64,000 nucleotides of DNA. Origin: Polycladomyces abyssicola. Its GTDB lineage: Bacteria > Bacillota > Bacilli > Thermoactinomycetales > JIR-001. The translations under genes and the position numbers were made by a program. A model generated the notes under the pieces. It made no database searches, was not told the origin of the DNA, and saw only the letters and a list, made by a program, of their open reading frames with translations. Every line of letters starts with the position of its first letter. The first letter of the stretch is position 1. The stretch is taken from the NCBI RefSeq assembly GCF_018326425.1, contig NZ_AP024601.1, positions 1,290,001-1,354,000 of the forward strand, read 5' to 3'. Positions 42,764 through 51,455 of the stretch are shown in pieces.

Positions 42764-42801
42764 TCAAAAAAAAGGCTGTTGACTTTCTTTGTCAACAGCC
42801 T
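42764..42801 (-). terminator. Terminator of the lactate/glycolate permease
   Basis: Minus strand GGCTGTTGAC / GTCAACAGCC with a 7-base loop followed by eight T; nearly the same stem as at 13144-13168. Confidence 0.9.
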
Positions 42802-42831
42802 GCCCACAAAAGGATCGGTCTTTATTTCTAT

Positions 42832-44478
42832 CTAAGGGATCATCCATTTCAAAACATAGGCTTGTAATAGAGTGATCGCACAGATGATCAACACGAGAAA
42901 AAGGCTGTGTTTGATCGTAAACCGGAATAAATCGCTCTCTTTACCGACCAATCCGGTCGAAGCTGTTGCAACGGCGATTGACTGGGGAGAGATCATTTTC
43001 CCGGTTACACCGCCGGAGGAGTTAGCGGCAACTGTGAGTACCGGATCGATTCCAATCTGATTTGCGGTGATCTTTTGCAAATTTCCGAACAAGGCATTGG
43101 ATGAGGTGTCGCTTCCGCTGAGGAAAACACCCAGCCACCCGAGGACCGGTGCGAAAAAGGGAAATAAGACACCGGTTTTGGCTAGAGCAAGCCCCAGGGT
43201 AGCGCTCATACCCGAGTAATTAAAGATATAAGCCAATCCCAACACAGAGAAAATTGTAAGAAGAGGATAACGCAGTTCCACCAAGGTTTCCCCAAAAGTA
43301 TAAAGCCATGTCTTAAACCGCATGCCGACCAGAAACATGCTGAAAAAGGAAGCGATTAAGATGGCAGTCCCGACAGCAGCCAACCAATCAAAGGTGAATA
43401 CAGCTTCATACGGGGTCGGTTTGGTTACGATCGGGGGCATTTTTAGCACCGTTTGATGAAGGACGGGTACGCTCCATTTGTATGTCCATTGATTAAGGAA
43501 GTTCTTCACCGCGGGAATGCTCCACAATACGATCAAGCCGGTCAGTAAAAGAAAAGGGGACCAAGCGAGTAAAATTTGTCCGGTTGAATATACTTCTGTT
43601 GCAGCCGCTATTTCCGTTTCAGTGGCTTTTGTTTTATTTGTTACGGAATCAAAGCGGAATGTTTGTTTTGGTTTCCATATGCGCAAAAAGAAAGACAAAA
43701 TGAGCAGGGTGATCAAAGAAGAGAGGATATCCGGCAGTTCCGGGCCGAGAAAGTTGGAAGAAAGATATTGGACAATGGCGAATGTACCGCCAGTCACGAA
43801 AATGGCCGGCATAACCTCCCGTGTCTTTTTCCACCCGCACATGACGAACACGAGCCAGAACGGAACAAATATCGATAAAAGCGGTAATTGACGCCCAACC
43901 ATTTGGCTGATTTTAAACGGGTCTAAACCGGAGATAGTGCCAGCCACAGTGATCGGAATCCCGATGGCTCCGAAAGCGACAGGAGCTGTATTGGCAATGA
44001 GGCATATTCCAGCGGCATATAAGGGACGGAAACCTAACCCGGCCAAAAGAGCGGCCGTAATCACAACAGGAGTGCCAAAGCCGGCGCAACCTTCCAAAAA
44101 AGCGCCAAAACAAAAGGCGATCAAGAGGGCTTGCAGGCGATGGTCGTCGGTCAGGTTGGTGACCGATGCGCGAATAATGTCAAATTTCCCTGTTTTGACC
44201 GTTATTTTATATAAAAAAACTGCGGTAACAATAATCCATCCGATGGGAAATAATCCAACTGCTCCACCATAAACAAAAGAGAGGATCGACATTTTTACAG
44301 GCATATTGTATACCAACACCGAAATGAGAAAAGCCAAGACAACGGTAATCAGGCCAGCGATGTGCCCTTTGGTTCGCCGGAATGCGAGCGCCCAAAAAAA
44401 GTAAAGAATCGGTAAAACTGCTGCTAATGTCGACAGCCAAATACTTCCGGCCAACGGGTTATAAATTTGATTCCACAT
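42832..44478 (-). CDS. L-lactate / glycolate permease, LctP family
   Basis: 548 residues with about twelve or more spans. Family marks: FGAFLEGCAGFGTPVVITAALL (split here as FGAFLEGCAGFGTP and VVITAALL, about 124-145), the SGSDTSSNALFG loop (about 450-461) and the GVTGKMISPQSIAVA loop (about 486-500). LctP/GlcA/LldP members co-transport lactate or glycolate with protons; next to glycolate oxidase and malate synthase, glycolate is the likely substrate. ATG 44478 has GGGAGGG 7 bases upstream. A perfect cre site lies just before it. Confidence 0.93.
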   Translation of the reverse strand: MWNQIYNPLAGSIWLSTLAAVLPILYFFWALAFRRTKGHIAGLITVVLAFLISVLVYNMPVKMSILSFVYGGAVGLFPIGWIIVTAVFLYKITVKTGKFDIIRASVTNLTDDHRLQALLIAFCFGAFLEGCAGFGTPVVITAALLAGLGFRPLYAAGICLIANTAPVAFGAIGIPITVAGTISGLDPFKISQMVGRQLPLLSIFVPFWLVFVMCGWKKTREVMPAIFVTGGTFAIVQYLSSNFLGPELPDILSSLITLLILSFFLRIWKPKQTFRFDSVTNKTKATETEIAAATEVYSTGQILLAWSPFLLLTGLIVLWSIPAVKNFLNQWTYKWSVPVLHQTVLKMPPIVTKPTPYEAVFTFDWLAAVGTAILIASFFSMFLVGMRFKTWLYTFGETLVELRYPLLTIFSVLGLAYIFNYSGMSATLGLALAKTGVLFPFFAPVLGWLGVFLSGSDTSSNALFGNLQKITANQIGIDPVLTVAANSSGGVTGKMISPQSIAVATASTGLVGKESDLFRFTIKHSLFLVLIICAITLLQAYVLKWMIP

Positions 44479-44499
44479 CCTTCTTCCCTCCCTGTTTGT

Positions 44500-44513
44500 T
44501 GTGAGCGCTTACA
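44500..44513 (-). promoter_or_regulatory. cre site (CcpA operator) of the permease gene
   Basis: TGTGAGCGCTTACA fits the cre consensus TGWnAnCGnTnWCA at every defined position and is fully palindromic in its core. It lies 22 bases upstream of the start codon, where CcpA would block transcription when preferred sugars are present. Confidence 0.8.
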
Positions 44514-44764
44514 AAAGAGGTGGAGAATAAATTAGACTACAGAGACTGGGTATTGAAGTGAATGAATAGAGAATTAATTAAAATAATTCGATATATACGG
44601 AAAAATACCTCCCGATCTTCTGTACAACTAGCCGAGAAGTAACATTTTGAAGAGCATAACAGGATCCATGCAGGGATCGCCATTGTCTTCACGGTCGCAA
44701 ATTAGACGCAATTTTGTTACAATCAAGTCGTGGAGTGAATCCTTTTCCGAGTTGGAGTGAAAGT

Positions 44765-45031
44765 ATGAAAAGAATTGGGTTGGGAATTTTGATTCTTGTG
44801 ATCGGAGTTTTCATATGGATGCAGTACGCTTGGGAAGATGTTGACAGAAAAGCGAAACAGGAGTCTGAGGTGACCGATGGGTATCGGTATCAGCCGAATC
44901 CGCGGAAAATCCCACAGGTTCCACCGGAACCGAAACCGATCCCACCTGCGAAACCCTCGAAACCGCAGCCGAAACCGTTACCGGATGCACCGTCTGAAAA
45001 GAAAGAAGCTAAGAAAACTGCAGGGGCATGA
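44765..45031 (+). CDS. Small single-span membrane protein with Pro/Lys-rich tail
   Basis: 88 residues: one N-terminal membrane segment (IGLGILILVIGVFIWMQYA, about 4-22), then an acidic/basic linker and a tail of repeating PxPxP and KP units (VPPEPKPIPPAKPSKPQPKP). Probably extracytoplasmic and wall-spanning. No family recognised. ATG 44765 follows GGAGTGAAAGT. It converges on the DUF441 gene and shares a terminator hairpin with it. Confidence 0.65.
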   Translation: MKRIGLGILILVIGVFIWMQYAWEDVDRKAKQESEVTDGYRYQPNPRKIPQVPPEPKPIPPAKPSKPQPKPLPDAPSEKKEAKKTAGA

Positions 45032-45044
45032 TGCCTCTTTTTTA
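45022..45044 (+). terminator. Terminator overlapping the stop codon of the Pro-rich protein gene
   Basis: AGGGGCAT / ATGCCTCT with a 3-base loop followed by TTTTTTATT. Confidence 0.6.
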
Positions 45045-45050
45045 TTGTTA

Positions 45051-45509
45051 TCACCCCTTACCCAACAATTGAAACACCTTGAGCAAAAAGGCCGTGATCC
45101 CGGCGGCCATCAGCGGGCCAACGGGAATTCCTCGTAAAAACAGGATGCCGAAGATCGAGCCAATCACCAATCCAATGATCAGTTGGGGGTCGACCTTCAG
45201 CAAATCAAGACCTTTGCCATTCATATAAGTGGCCAACGCACCTCCCAAGAGTGCAAACACTCCGGGCCAAGTGGTAAAAACCGCAACGATTTCACGCAGA
45301 TTGATCCTGCCGGAGGCAAAAGGGACCAGTACTGCAATGGTTAAAAACAGCAGACCCAGTTCCATCCCACGCCTTTCCACCGCACCGAAATATCGTTCCA
45401 GATGCGTGAGCTTCAGGATGAGCAACAGACTGGCCGCTGTTGCAATGATGGAAGATCGGCCTACCAATCCGATGAGAATCAATGCCACCAACAACAGGTC
45501 CGGTTTCAT
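45051..45509 (-). CDS. DUF441 (YtwI-like) membrane protein
   Basis: 152 residues with four to five spans, the usual DUF441 length. Features: [19 protein letters not shown] at the start, FPFASGRI-type central stretch ([14 protein letters not shown]), [22 protein letters not shown], and [15 protein letters not shown]. Function unknown. The frame is open to 45725, but ATG 45509 has AGGGG 6 bases upstream and gives the conserved N-terminus. Confidence 0.9.
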   Translation of the reverse strand: MKPDLLLVALILIGLVGRSSIIATAASLLLILKLTHLERYFGAVERRGMELGLLFLTIAVLVPFASGRINLREIVAVFTTWPGVFALLGGALATYMNGKGLDLLKVDPQLIIGLVIGSIFGILFLRGIPVGPLMAAGITAFLLKVFQLLGKG

Positions 45510-45565
45510 GTCCATCCCCTGTCCCACAGTCTTACCATCACTGTATGTACAAGGGGGACAAAATA

Positions 45566-46279
45566 TTAAATGGAAATAATCCGACCTTGTTCCCACACAG
45601 GCACAATCGAATAGCGGTTCACTTCCAGACAGGCACGTAAATCTTCCCGAGCACCCATGCGCAGTAATCGTTGACCGGACTGACTCAACGAGAGGAATTC
45701 TTCCAACCGGTCGCGGCATCCCCAATAGCAGGCCTGCATGGATTGGCCCAGATCGTCAGAGACAGCATGGGGAACCTTTTTCATGATGAGGTCGATCATG
45801 AGTCCCGCGGCCGTCCCGTCTTCCAAGGAAAATGTGCCACGTGTACCGGAGCAGAGAAATACCAGATCTCGCTGAAGAGAACAGGCCCGTTCCACACAAG
45901 CGAGCGCGTTGAGAAAGCAGCCGACCAAAATGTGAGCGCCTTTGGACGCTTTGATCAAGGTCCGTGTCCCATTGGTGGTTGTGAGCGCGATTCCCCGTCG
46001 GTTTACGAGGGGAGACGCGTAATTACGGGGAGAATTGCCCAGATCGGATCCTTCCAAACGTTTGCCGTATCGTTCACCGCCCAGCAACAGACCGTCCCGT
46101 TTGGCGGATTGCTTGGCTTCATTGACGGTTGTATGCGGAACAACATGGGTGGCACCGTGGGCAAATGCGGTAACAATGCAGCTCATCGCCCGGAACACGT
46201 CGATCACGATAACGGTTTTATTTTGCAACCGGTCGGTTTGCAATTCATCCACATGGGGACAAACGGAGATATGCATCAT
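45566..46279 (-). CDS. comB: 2-phosphosulfolactate phosphatase (ComB)
   Basis: 237 residues. Mg-dependent phosphatase that turns 2-phosphosulfolactate into sulfolactate. Conserved parts: [21 protein letters not shown] (residues 23-43, Asp ligand; key stretch DVFRAMS), [17 protein letters not shown] and [11 protein letters not shown]. In methanogens the pathway leads to coenzyme M; in Bacillus spores it produces stored 3-sulfolactate, the likely meaning here. Its ATG overlaps the comA stop codon by 4 bases (translational coupling). Confidence 0.92.
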   Translation of the reverse strand: MMHISVCPHVDELQTDRLQNKTVIVIDVFRAMSCIVTAFAHGATHVVPHTTVNEAKQSAKRDGLLLGGERYGKRLEGSDLGNSPRNYASPLVNRRGIALTTTNGTRTLIKASKGAHILVGCFLNALACVERACSLQRDLVFLCSGTRGTFSLEDGTAAGLMIDLIMKKVPHAVSDDLGQSMQACYWGCRDRLEEFLSLSQSGQRLLRMGAREDLRACLEVNRYSIVPVWEQGRIISI

Positions 46280-47088
46280 TCGTGCCGCTCCATGCGTAAT
46301 CCGATTGCAAACGTGTCCGAGCGAAGGCCGCGTCGAAGTGCTTCCACCGCGAGCGATTCCTGTGGGGATACGTTGCCCAGGTGTATGTCGGGGCCCAGCG
46401 CTTGGAGCAATTGTACCTGCTGGGATTTTTGCGGTGCTTCCCAGATCAGAAAGCGAGAGCCGATTTGTTCATGAACGGTGAACAGGTATTCCATATCGGC
46501 TTCCCCTTTTTCATTATAAATCCCGACATTTTTCCCCGATTCACGTCCCTCGACGATGACGAAGGCGGCTCCCGACTCACGATCTCGGTGATAAGTTTCC
46601 GTCAGCAGTGGGATGGGGGTGTACGAACCGTCCGCTTTTTTGCCGATTTCCGTGATGACGTTTAATCCGTTGCTCAAGGCTGCACGAATGTAATGATCCC
46701 GCTTCTTACGAGATAGCTCCACGGTGCCATCAGAAATTTCCATATAAGTGAACCCCAGTTCGACCAAAGCGGAAAAGTAACGTTCCACCTGATCCTGGGC
46801 ATGGGCCACCTCGAACATCGTCCCACCCGGATACAAGATCACCTCTCGTGATTGCGCGATGGCCAGTTTTTCTCTCAAAATCGGAATAGGGGTCAGTGCT
46901 GGCGTGCCGAAACCCAGTTTGATCCAGTCGATATAGTCACCAGCTGTCGACACCAGATCACGAAAAGCGGACAATCCCAAACCTTTGTCAAGTATCATCG
47001 TGCATCCGGCCGTTCGCGGCTTAGATTGACGGATGCCGGACGGATCAATCATTTTCTGAGGCCAACACATCGCCGGCAACGATTTCAT
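46276..47088 (-). CDS. comA: Phosphosulfolactate synthase (ComA)
   Basis: About 270 residues, TIM barrel. Adds sulfite to phosphoenolpyruvate giving phosphosulfolactate. Conserved parts: KPRTAGCTMILDKGLGL, DYIDWIKLGFGTP, LYPGGTMFEVA, GFTYMEISDGTVEL and the phosphate loop with VIVEGRESGKNVGIY. The frame is open to 47250, but ATG 47088 gives the usual length and is preceded by AAGGAAGCGAGG. Forms a two-gene operon with comB. Confidence 0.92.
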   Translation of the reverse strand: MKSLPAMCWPQKMIDPSGIRQSKPRTAGCTMILDKGLGLSAFRDLVSTAGDYIDWIKLGFGTPALTPIPILREKLAIAQSREVILYPGGTMFEVAHAQDQVERYFSALVELGFTYMEISDGTVELSRKKRDHYIRAALSNGLNVITEIGKKADGSYTPIPLLTETYHRDRESGAAFVIVEGRESGKNVGIYNEKGEADMEYLFTVHEQIGSRFLIWEAPQKSQQVQLLQALGPDIHLGNVSPQESLAVEALRRGLRSDTFAIGLRMERHE

Positions 47089-47129
47089 CCGTTTCGCCTC
47101 GCTTCCTTTCTCAAGGATCATACCCTTGA

Positions 47130-47156
47130 TATGATATGCGGAAGCGCATGTCCGGT
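47130..47156 (-). promoter_or_regulatory. Possible sporulation (sigma-K-like) promoter of comA
   Basis: Minus strand CATATCATA (47130-47138) fits the sigma-K -10 pattern CATAnnnTA, with ACC (47154-47156) at the expected -35 distance. Consistent with sulfolactate synthesis in sporulating cells, but the match is short. Confidence 0.3.
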
Positions 47157-47322
47157 GCCCAATGTTGGCAACGTAAACGGGAAGAAAAGAAAAGAGACTG
47201 CAGAGCAAATGGTCAAACCACCCGCGATTTCGGGGAATTGTTTCCTTCATGCCCCTCTTTTGGCAGCTCAGCAGCTACTGGCGTAAAGGGATGACGCATT
47301 CTCTCATGACGATTGGCACTCC

Positions 47323-48606
47323 TTATACCTGCTGAAGCCGTTTTTTGCGTATCAGCAGACGTGACTGGCCGTCCGTTCCCCGCAGTCGTTTTGGTCGATG
47401 AATCACGAAGGCAGCTAAGATCCCCGTGATGGCGGTGAGGGCAGAAGAGCCGCCGAATAACCACCATTTGCTGTCGGCCAAGGCTCCAAAAATCGGTGGG
47501 CCCATCGCTACACCTAAAAAACGGACACCGTTATACAGTGATGTGATGATTCCCCGTTCCGCTGCATTGACCGCAGACGTGATCAACGTATTCAAACAAG
47601 GCAGAACCAATCCTGAACCGATTCCGCCGACAAACAGAACCCCTAACAGAAGGTATGTGTTGGTGATGAAGGGCACCAGTGCCATGACAACTGATACGGT
47701 AAACATGCCGGTGATAATGAAATGCTTCATCCGTTTGACGTTTTGATCGATATGGTTGCCGCACCAATAGGAGGTGATGCTCATGGCCGAAAGTGGAATG
47801 GCCAGGATCAATCCTTTGATCACACCGTCGATCCCGTATCGTTTTTCCAGCAAATCGGACAGGTAGAACAATACGCCGAAGAGGATGAACAGCGTGACGG
47901 CGCCGGACAAAAAAGCAACCGACAACCATTTCCCTTGTCGACGGAACGTTTTGATCACATGATCTTTGTACTGTGACAAGGGAGGAACATTTCCTTCACG
48001 CTTAGGCTCCTGAATGATCCACCACAATGCGATGACAGCAGGAACGACCAATGCCGGGAAGGTGAAGAAAAGGGCCGACCACGAAATCAGGGCGATCAAC
48101 GATCCGAGTATCGGGCTGATCACTTTGCCCAAACCGTTTGCCGCTTCGATCATCCCGAGGACCTGACTGCGTTCATTGCCTTTATATAGGTCACTCACCA
48201 AGGCCATGGTGATCGGTGCGGTCCCTGCAGCCCCGATCCCTTGGATGATGCGACCGATCAACATCAAGGTATACGAACCGAATGCAGACAACCCGGCTAC
48301 TATCCCACCCGCACCATAGAGCAGCAAACTGATGGCGATGATTTTTTTTCGGCCGAACCGGTCGGACAATATACCGGCCAACGGAATGATGATGCCTGCG
48401 GGAACAGAAAACAAAGTGATCAGCAAACTGACTTGCAGCGACGTTATCCCCAGTGATTCACGAATCGACGGTAAAGCGGGAATGATCATGGAATTCCCCA
48501 ATACCATCAAAAGTGGAACCGAACTCAAGACAGCGATGTCCCGCCATGAGTGGTGACGAGAGGCGTCCTCTTTTTGCTTGGGGGAAGAAACCGTCATGTT
48601 TGGCAA
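47323..48606 (-). CDS. MFS drug/metabolite exporter (DHA1-like)
   Basis: About 427 residues, twelve spans. Motif A GILSDRFGRKKIIAI (about 75-89) and motif C-like GPPIFGAL / GLGKVISPILGSLIA point to the proton-antiport exporters. Substrate unknown. The start is taken as TTG 48606, 7 bases after AAGGAGGAG; ATG 48597 is three codons downstream and too far from that site. It is divergent from the CD1247-domain gene and upstream of comA on the same strand (234-base gap). Confidence 0.85.
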   Translation of the reverse strand: MPNMTVSSPKQKEDASRHHSWRDIAVLSSVPLLMVLGNSMIIPALPSIRESLGITSLQVSLLITLFSVPAGIIIPLAGILSDRFGRKKIIAISLLLYGAGGIVAGLSAFGSYTLMLIGRIIQGIGAAGTAPITMALVSDLYKGNERSQVLGMIEAANGLGKVISPILGSLIALISWSALFFTFPALVVPAVIALWWIIQEPKREGNVPPLSQYKDHVIKTFRRQGKWLSVAFLSGAVTLFILFGVLFYLSDLLEKRYGIDGVIKGLILAIPLSAMSITSYWCGNHIDQNVKRMKHFIITGMFTVSVVMALVPFITNTYLLLGVLFVGGIGSGLVLPCLNTLITSAVNAAERGIITSLYNGVRFLGVAMGPPIFGALADSKWWLFGGSSALTAITGILAAFVIHRPKRLRGTDGQSRLLIRKKRLQQV

Positions 48607-48741
48607 CTTCTGTCTCCTCCTTTTCACCTGTACACACCGAATAGACTTCCCCAACCGACGGATTTTTACTGTTACGAATCTCGCGGTCGCAGAAAAACCA
48701 CAATAGGAATGAAGGTCGATTCGTGAGGAGGAGACGTGAAT

Positions 48742-49185
48742 ATGGATACCATGCATCATGATTTGCGCAAGGATATCGCGTTTATTCAAGGCATGATGGA
48801 AGGATCGGGTCAAATCGATCAGCGCATGGAGGGGAAAGTACTCTCCCGGCTGTTAACGTTGGTCGATGATTTGATCGAAGAAGTGCATCAATCGAATCTG
48901 CGGTTGAGCGAATTGGAAGAGTACGTGGAAGCGGTGGATGAAGACCTGAACGAATTGGAGTTGTTGGTATACGACGACGAGGAAGATGAAGATGAGAACG
49001 CCGGATTTTTTGAGATGGAGTGTCCCAAGTGCGGGGAGCAAGTGTTGATCGATGATGACATTTTCGACGATGATGACACATATGAAGTACTTTGTCCCGA
49101 ATGCCATACGGTATTGCTCGTCAATGATGATGAGCCTGATCGAGACACGGAGGAAACGGAAACGGTACAAACGACACATTCCTGA
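48742..49185 (+). CDS. CD1247 N-terminal domain protein with zinc-ribbon
   Basis: 147 residues. An N-terminal helical region (about 1-75; IAFIQGMMEGSG, LSRLLTLVDDLIEEV), a very acidic linker (VYDDEEDEDEN) and a zinc ribbon with two CxxC pairs (CPKCGEQ about 92, CPECHT about 116). Such proteins are found near spoIIIA in many clostridia and some Bacilli; their job is not known. ATG 48742 lies 8 bases after GGAGGAG. It has its own terminator before spoIIIAA. Confidence 0.8.
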   Translation: MDTMHHDLRKDIAFIQGMMEGSGQIDQRMEGKVLSRLLTLVDDLIEEVHQSNLRLSELEEYVEAVDEDLNELELLVYDDEEDEDENAGFFEMECPKCGEQVLIDDDIFDDDDTYEVLCPECHTVLLVNDDEPDRDTEETETVQTTHS

Positions 49186-49215
49186 CGGGAAATCCATTTT
49201 CTTTCGCACGCAAGG

Positions 49216-49243
49216 GCGACCCTATTTGGGTCGCTTTTTCTTT
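49216..49243 (+). terminator. Terminator before spoIIIAA
   Basis: GCGACCC / GGGTCGC with a 5-base loop followed by TTTTTCTTTT. Confidence 0.92.
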
Positions 49244-49251
49244 TGGGCTTG

Positions 49252-49282
49252 GGCATAAAGGATACAAGCCTGCCATATAGAT
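49252..49282 (+). promoter_or_regulatory. Probable sigma-E promoter of the spoIIIA operon
   Basis: GGCATAAA, 14-base spacer, CATATAGAT resembles the mother-cell sigma-E consensus (ATA-centred -35, CATACAnT -10). The operon is known to be sigma-E controlled in Bacillus. Confidence 0.5.
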
Positions 49283-49316
49283 TAGGTAAAACCCGCATGA
49301 ACAGGAGGTTTTCCCC

Positions 49317-50285
49317 GTGTTGGATGCCATTCTGCCGGTTCTCCCGCCGTCCATACGGGATGTAATTGCCGCACTTCCCGAGGAGGTTCGGCAACGCGTG
49401 GAGGAGATTCGCATTCGGGAAAACCGCCCGTTGGAGGTGGTGACAGCGGAAGGAACCGGTTTTGTTGCGACGGGAGGGAGATGGGGGACCCGTCCAGAGC
49501 GAGCGTATGTACCCGACAGAGAGGATTGCACCAAACTGCTCAATCTGATCAGCCAACATTCCCTCTATGCATTGGAGGAAGAGCTACGGCGCGGATACGT
49601 AACGGTGGACGGCGGACACCGGATCGGCTTGGCAGGGAAGGTGGTGGTGGAGAACGGGAAAGTGAAGCATTTGCGCGATGTGACAGGATTCAATATCCGG
49701 TTGGCCCGTCAGGTGAAAGGGACGGGGAAGGCGTTGATCCCGTATGTGTTCGGACCGGATCACGTGGAAAACGTGCTGATCGTCTCCCCGCCACAGTGCG
49801 GCAAAACTACGTTGTTGCGCGACCTCGCGCGCATCGCAAGCGTGGGGGAACGGGGCGTGAAGCCCAGAAAGGTCGGTATTGTGGACGAGCGTTCGGAAAT
49901 CGCGGGATGTTTACGGGGAGTTCCGCAACATGATGTCGGTCCGCGCACGGATGTGTTGGACGCCTGCCCCAAGTCTGAGGGCATGATGATGATGATCCGG
50001 TCGATGTCCCCGGAAATTCTGGTGGTGGATGAAATCGGTCGAAAAGAGGACAGCGATGCGGTTTACGAAGCTGTTTTTGCCGGTGTGAACCTGTTTGTCA
50101 CGGCGCATGGACGTTCACTGGATGAGATTTGTCGTCGTCCCGGATTGACCGGACTGATCCGTGAGGGCGTCTTCACCCGTGTGGTGTTGTTGAGTCGCCG
50201 CCTTCGTCCCGGCACCATTGAGGGGATTTATGACAGTTCACTGAAGAGGGTGGATCGGGAGCGGTCGGTGCGGGCGAGATGTTGA
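49317..50285 (+). CDS. spoIIIAA: Stage III sporulation protein AA (ATPase)
   Basis: 322 residues. Cytoplasmic (mother-cell) secretion-type ATPase of the SpoIIIA-SpoIIQ feeding-tube channel. P-loop PPQCGKTTLLRDLARI at about 159-174 (the first Gly of the classical motif is Ser here), VDERSEIAG near 188-196 and the Walker B-like LVVDEIGRKEDSDA near 236-249. GTG 49317 lies 8 bases after AGGAGG. The end overlaps spoIIIAB. Confidence 0.97.
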   Translation: MLDAILPVLPPSIRDVIAALPEEVRQRVEEIRIRENRPLEVVTAEGTGFVATGGRWGTRPERAYVPDREDCTKLLNLISQHSLYALEEELRRGYVTVDGGHRIGLAGKVVVENGKVKHLRDVTGFNIRLARQVKGTGKALIPYVFGPDHVENVLIVSPPQCGKTTLLRDLARIASVGERGVKPRKVGIVDERSEIAGCLRGVPQHDVGPRTDVLDACPKSEGMMMMIRSMSPEILVVDEIGRKEDSDAVYEAVFAGVNLFVTAHGRSLDEICRRPGLTGLIREGVFTRVVLLSRRLRPGTIEGIYDSSLKRVDRERSVRARC

Positions 50286-50797
50286 AACTGCTGGGTGCCG
50301 TTTTCATCCTGGTCGCTTCCTCGACTGCAGGTTTTCGCGTCGCCAAGCGTTATGCCGACCGACCTCGTCAGATTCGTTCCTTGCTGCAATCGTTGGCCAT
50401 TTTGGAAACGGAGATTGTGTATGGCTCACGCCCGCTGGCGGAAGTGATGATTCATATCGCCGATCGCGAACCGTTCCCTGTGGGAAAGCTGTTTCGGGAA
50501 TGCGGAACCCGTTTGCGCGCCTTGGACGGTGCATCTGCCTATGAATGCTGGAGAAGGGCGATCGAGGCGATTTGGGAGCAAACGGCCATGCGTCAACCGG
50601 AGTGGGAGATTCTGCTCCATTTCGGTCAGACGTTGGGGGTCTCCGACCGTCAGGACCAATTGCAACACATTCGGATGGCCATGGCTCATCTGAAGGCGGA
50701 GGAACAGCACGCCCGGGATGATCAGGCCCGATATGAGAAAATGTGCAAAAGCTTAGGCATTCTGGGAGGAGCCTTGCTGGTCATCCTGATGTACTGA
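50279..50797 (+). CDS. spoIIIAB: Stage III sporulation protein AB
   Basis: 172 residues: N-terminal membrane span (LLGAVFILVASSTAGFRVA), a helical cytoplasmic/peripheral domain (RQIRSLLQSLAILETEI; FGQTLGVSDRQDQLQHI) and a C-terminal span (LGILGGALLVILMY). Resembles GspF-like T2SS platform folds in the family. It overlaps spoIIIAA by 7 bases. Confidence 0.95.
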   Translation: MLKLLGAVFILVASSTAGFRVAKRYADRPRQIRSLLQSLAILETEIVYGSRPLAEVMIHIADREPFPVGKLFRECGTRLRALDGASAYECWRRAIEAIWEQTAMRQPEWEILLHFGQTLGVSDRQDQLQHIRMAMAHLKAEEQHARDDQARYEKMCKSLGILGGALLVILMY

Positions 50798-50834
50798 GGA
50801 ACACAACCCGCTCGGAGGTGGAGGGACGTAAGCG

Positions 50835-51041
50835 ATGCCATTCGACGTTGACGCCGTCTTTCAGATCGCGGGGATCGGGATTATCGTGGCGATGATTCAC
50901 ACGATCCTCAAACAGATGGGAAAAGAAGATTGGGCACATTGGGTGACGCTGATCGGGTTTGTCGTGGTGCTGTTCATGGTCGCCATGCTGATACAGGATC
51001 TGTTCCAAACGATTAAAAACGTCTTTTTGTTCCGACCGTGA
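50835..51041 (+). CDS. spoIIIAC: Stage III sporulation protein AC
   Basis: 68 residues with two membrane spans (IGIIVAMIHTILKQMGK and the later VVVLFMVAMLIQDLF), matching the short SpoIIIAC family. Membrane subunit of the SpoIIIA channel. ATG 50835, GGAGGTGGAGGG upstream. Confidence 0.95.
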   Translation: MPFDVDAVFQIAGIGIIVAMIHTILKQMGKEDWAHWVTLIGFVVVLFMVAMLIQDLFQTIKNVFLFRP

Positions 51042-51056
51042 CGGGAGGCGATCCCG

Positions 51057-51446
51057 GTGGAAATCATTCAGGTGGTCGGCCTCGGTTTGATCGCCACGTT
51101 TTTGATCCTGATCATCAAAGAGCAGAAACCGATGTTCGCCTTCCTGTTGGCCACATTTGTCGGGGTTATCATCTTTATCGCGTTGGCAGACAAAATCGCC
51201 GATGTGATCCGGGTGATTGAATCCTTGGCGGAACAGGCGAAGGTCAACACGCTTTTCCTGGGTACAATCCTCAAGATTATCGGCATTGCCTACATCGCCG
51301 AATTCGGTGCGCAAGTGACGCGGGACGCCGGTCAAAATGCGATCGCGTCCAAGATTGAACTGGCGGGCAAAATCCTCATCATGGTGATGGCGATTCCAAT
51401 TATCACGCTGATCATCGAAACCGTGATGCAAATTTTGCCCTCATAA
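51057..51446 (+). CDS. spoIIIAD: Stage III sporulation protein AD
   Basis: 129 residues, four predicted spans; IIQVVGLGLIATFLILIIKEQKP-type start (VVGLGLIATFLILIIK) and FLGTILKIIGIAYIAEFGAQ near 82-101 are the family core. GTG start 8-10 bases after GGAGG. Part of the SpoIIIA membrane complex. Confidence 0.95.
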   Translation: MEIIQVVGLGLIATFLILIIKEQKPMFAFLLATFVGVIIFIALADKIADVIRVIESLAEQAKVNTLFLGTILKIIGIAYIAEFGAQVTRDAGQNAIASKIELAGKILIMVMAIPIITLIIETVMQILPS

Positions 51447-51455
51447 GGATGATGG

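Noticed and set aside
24506-48741. Integrative element or prophage to explain the inserted block.
   Set aside because: No integrase, recombinase, att-like direct repeat, tRNA end or phage gene was found in or near it.
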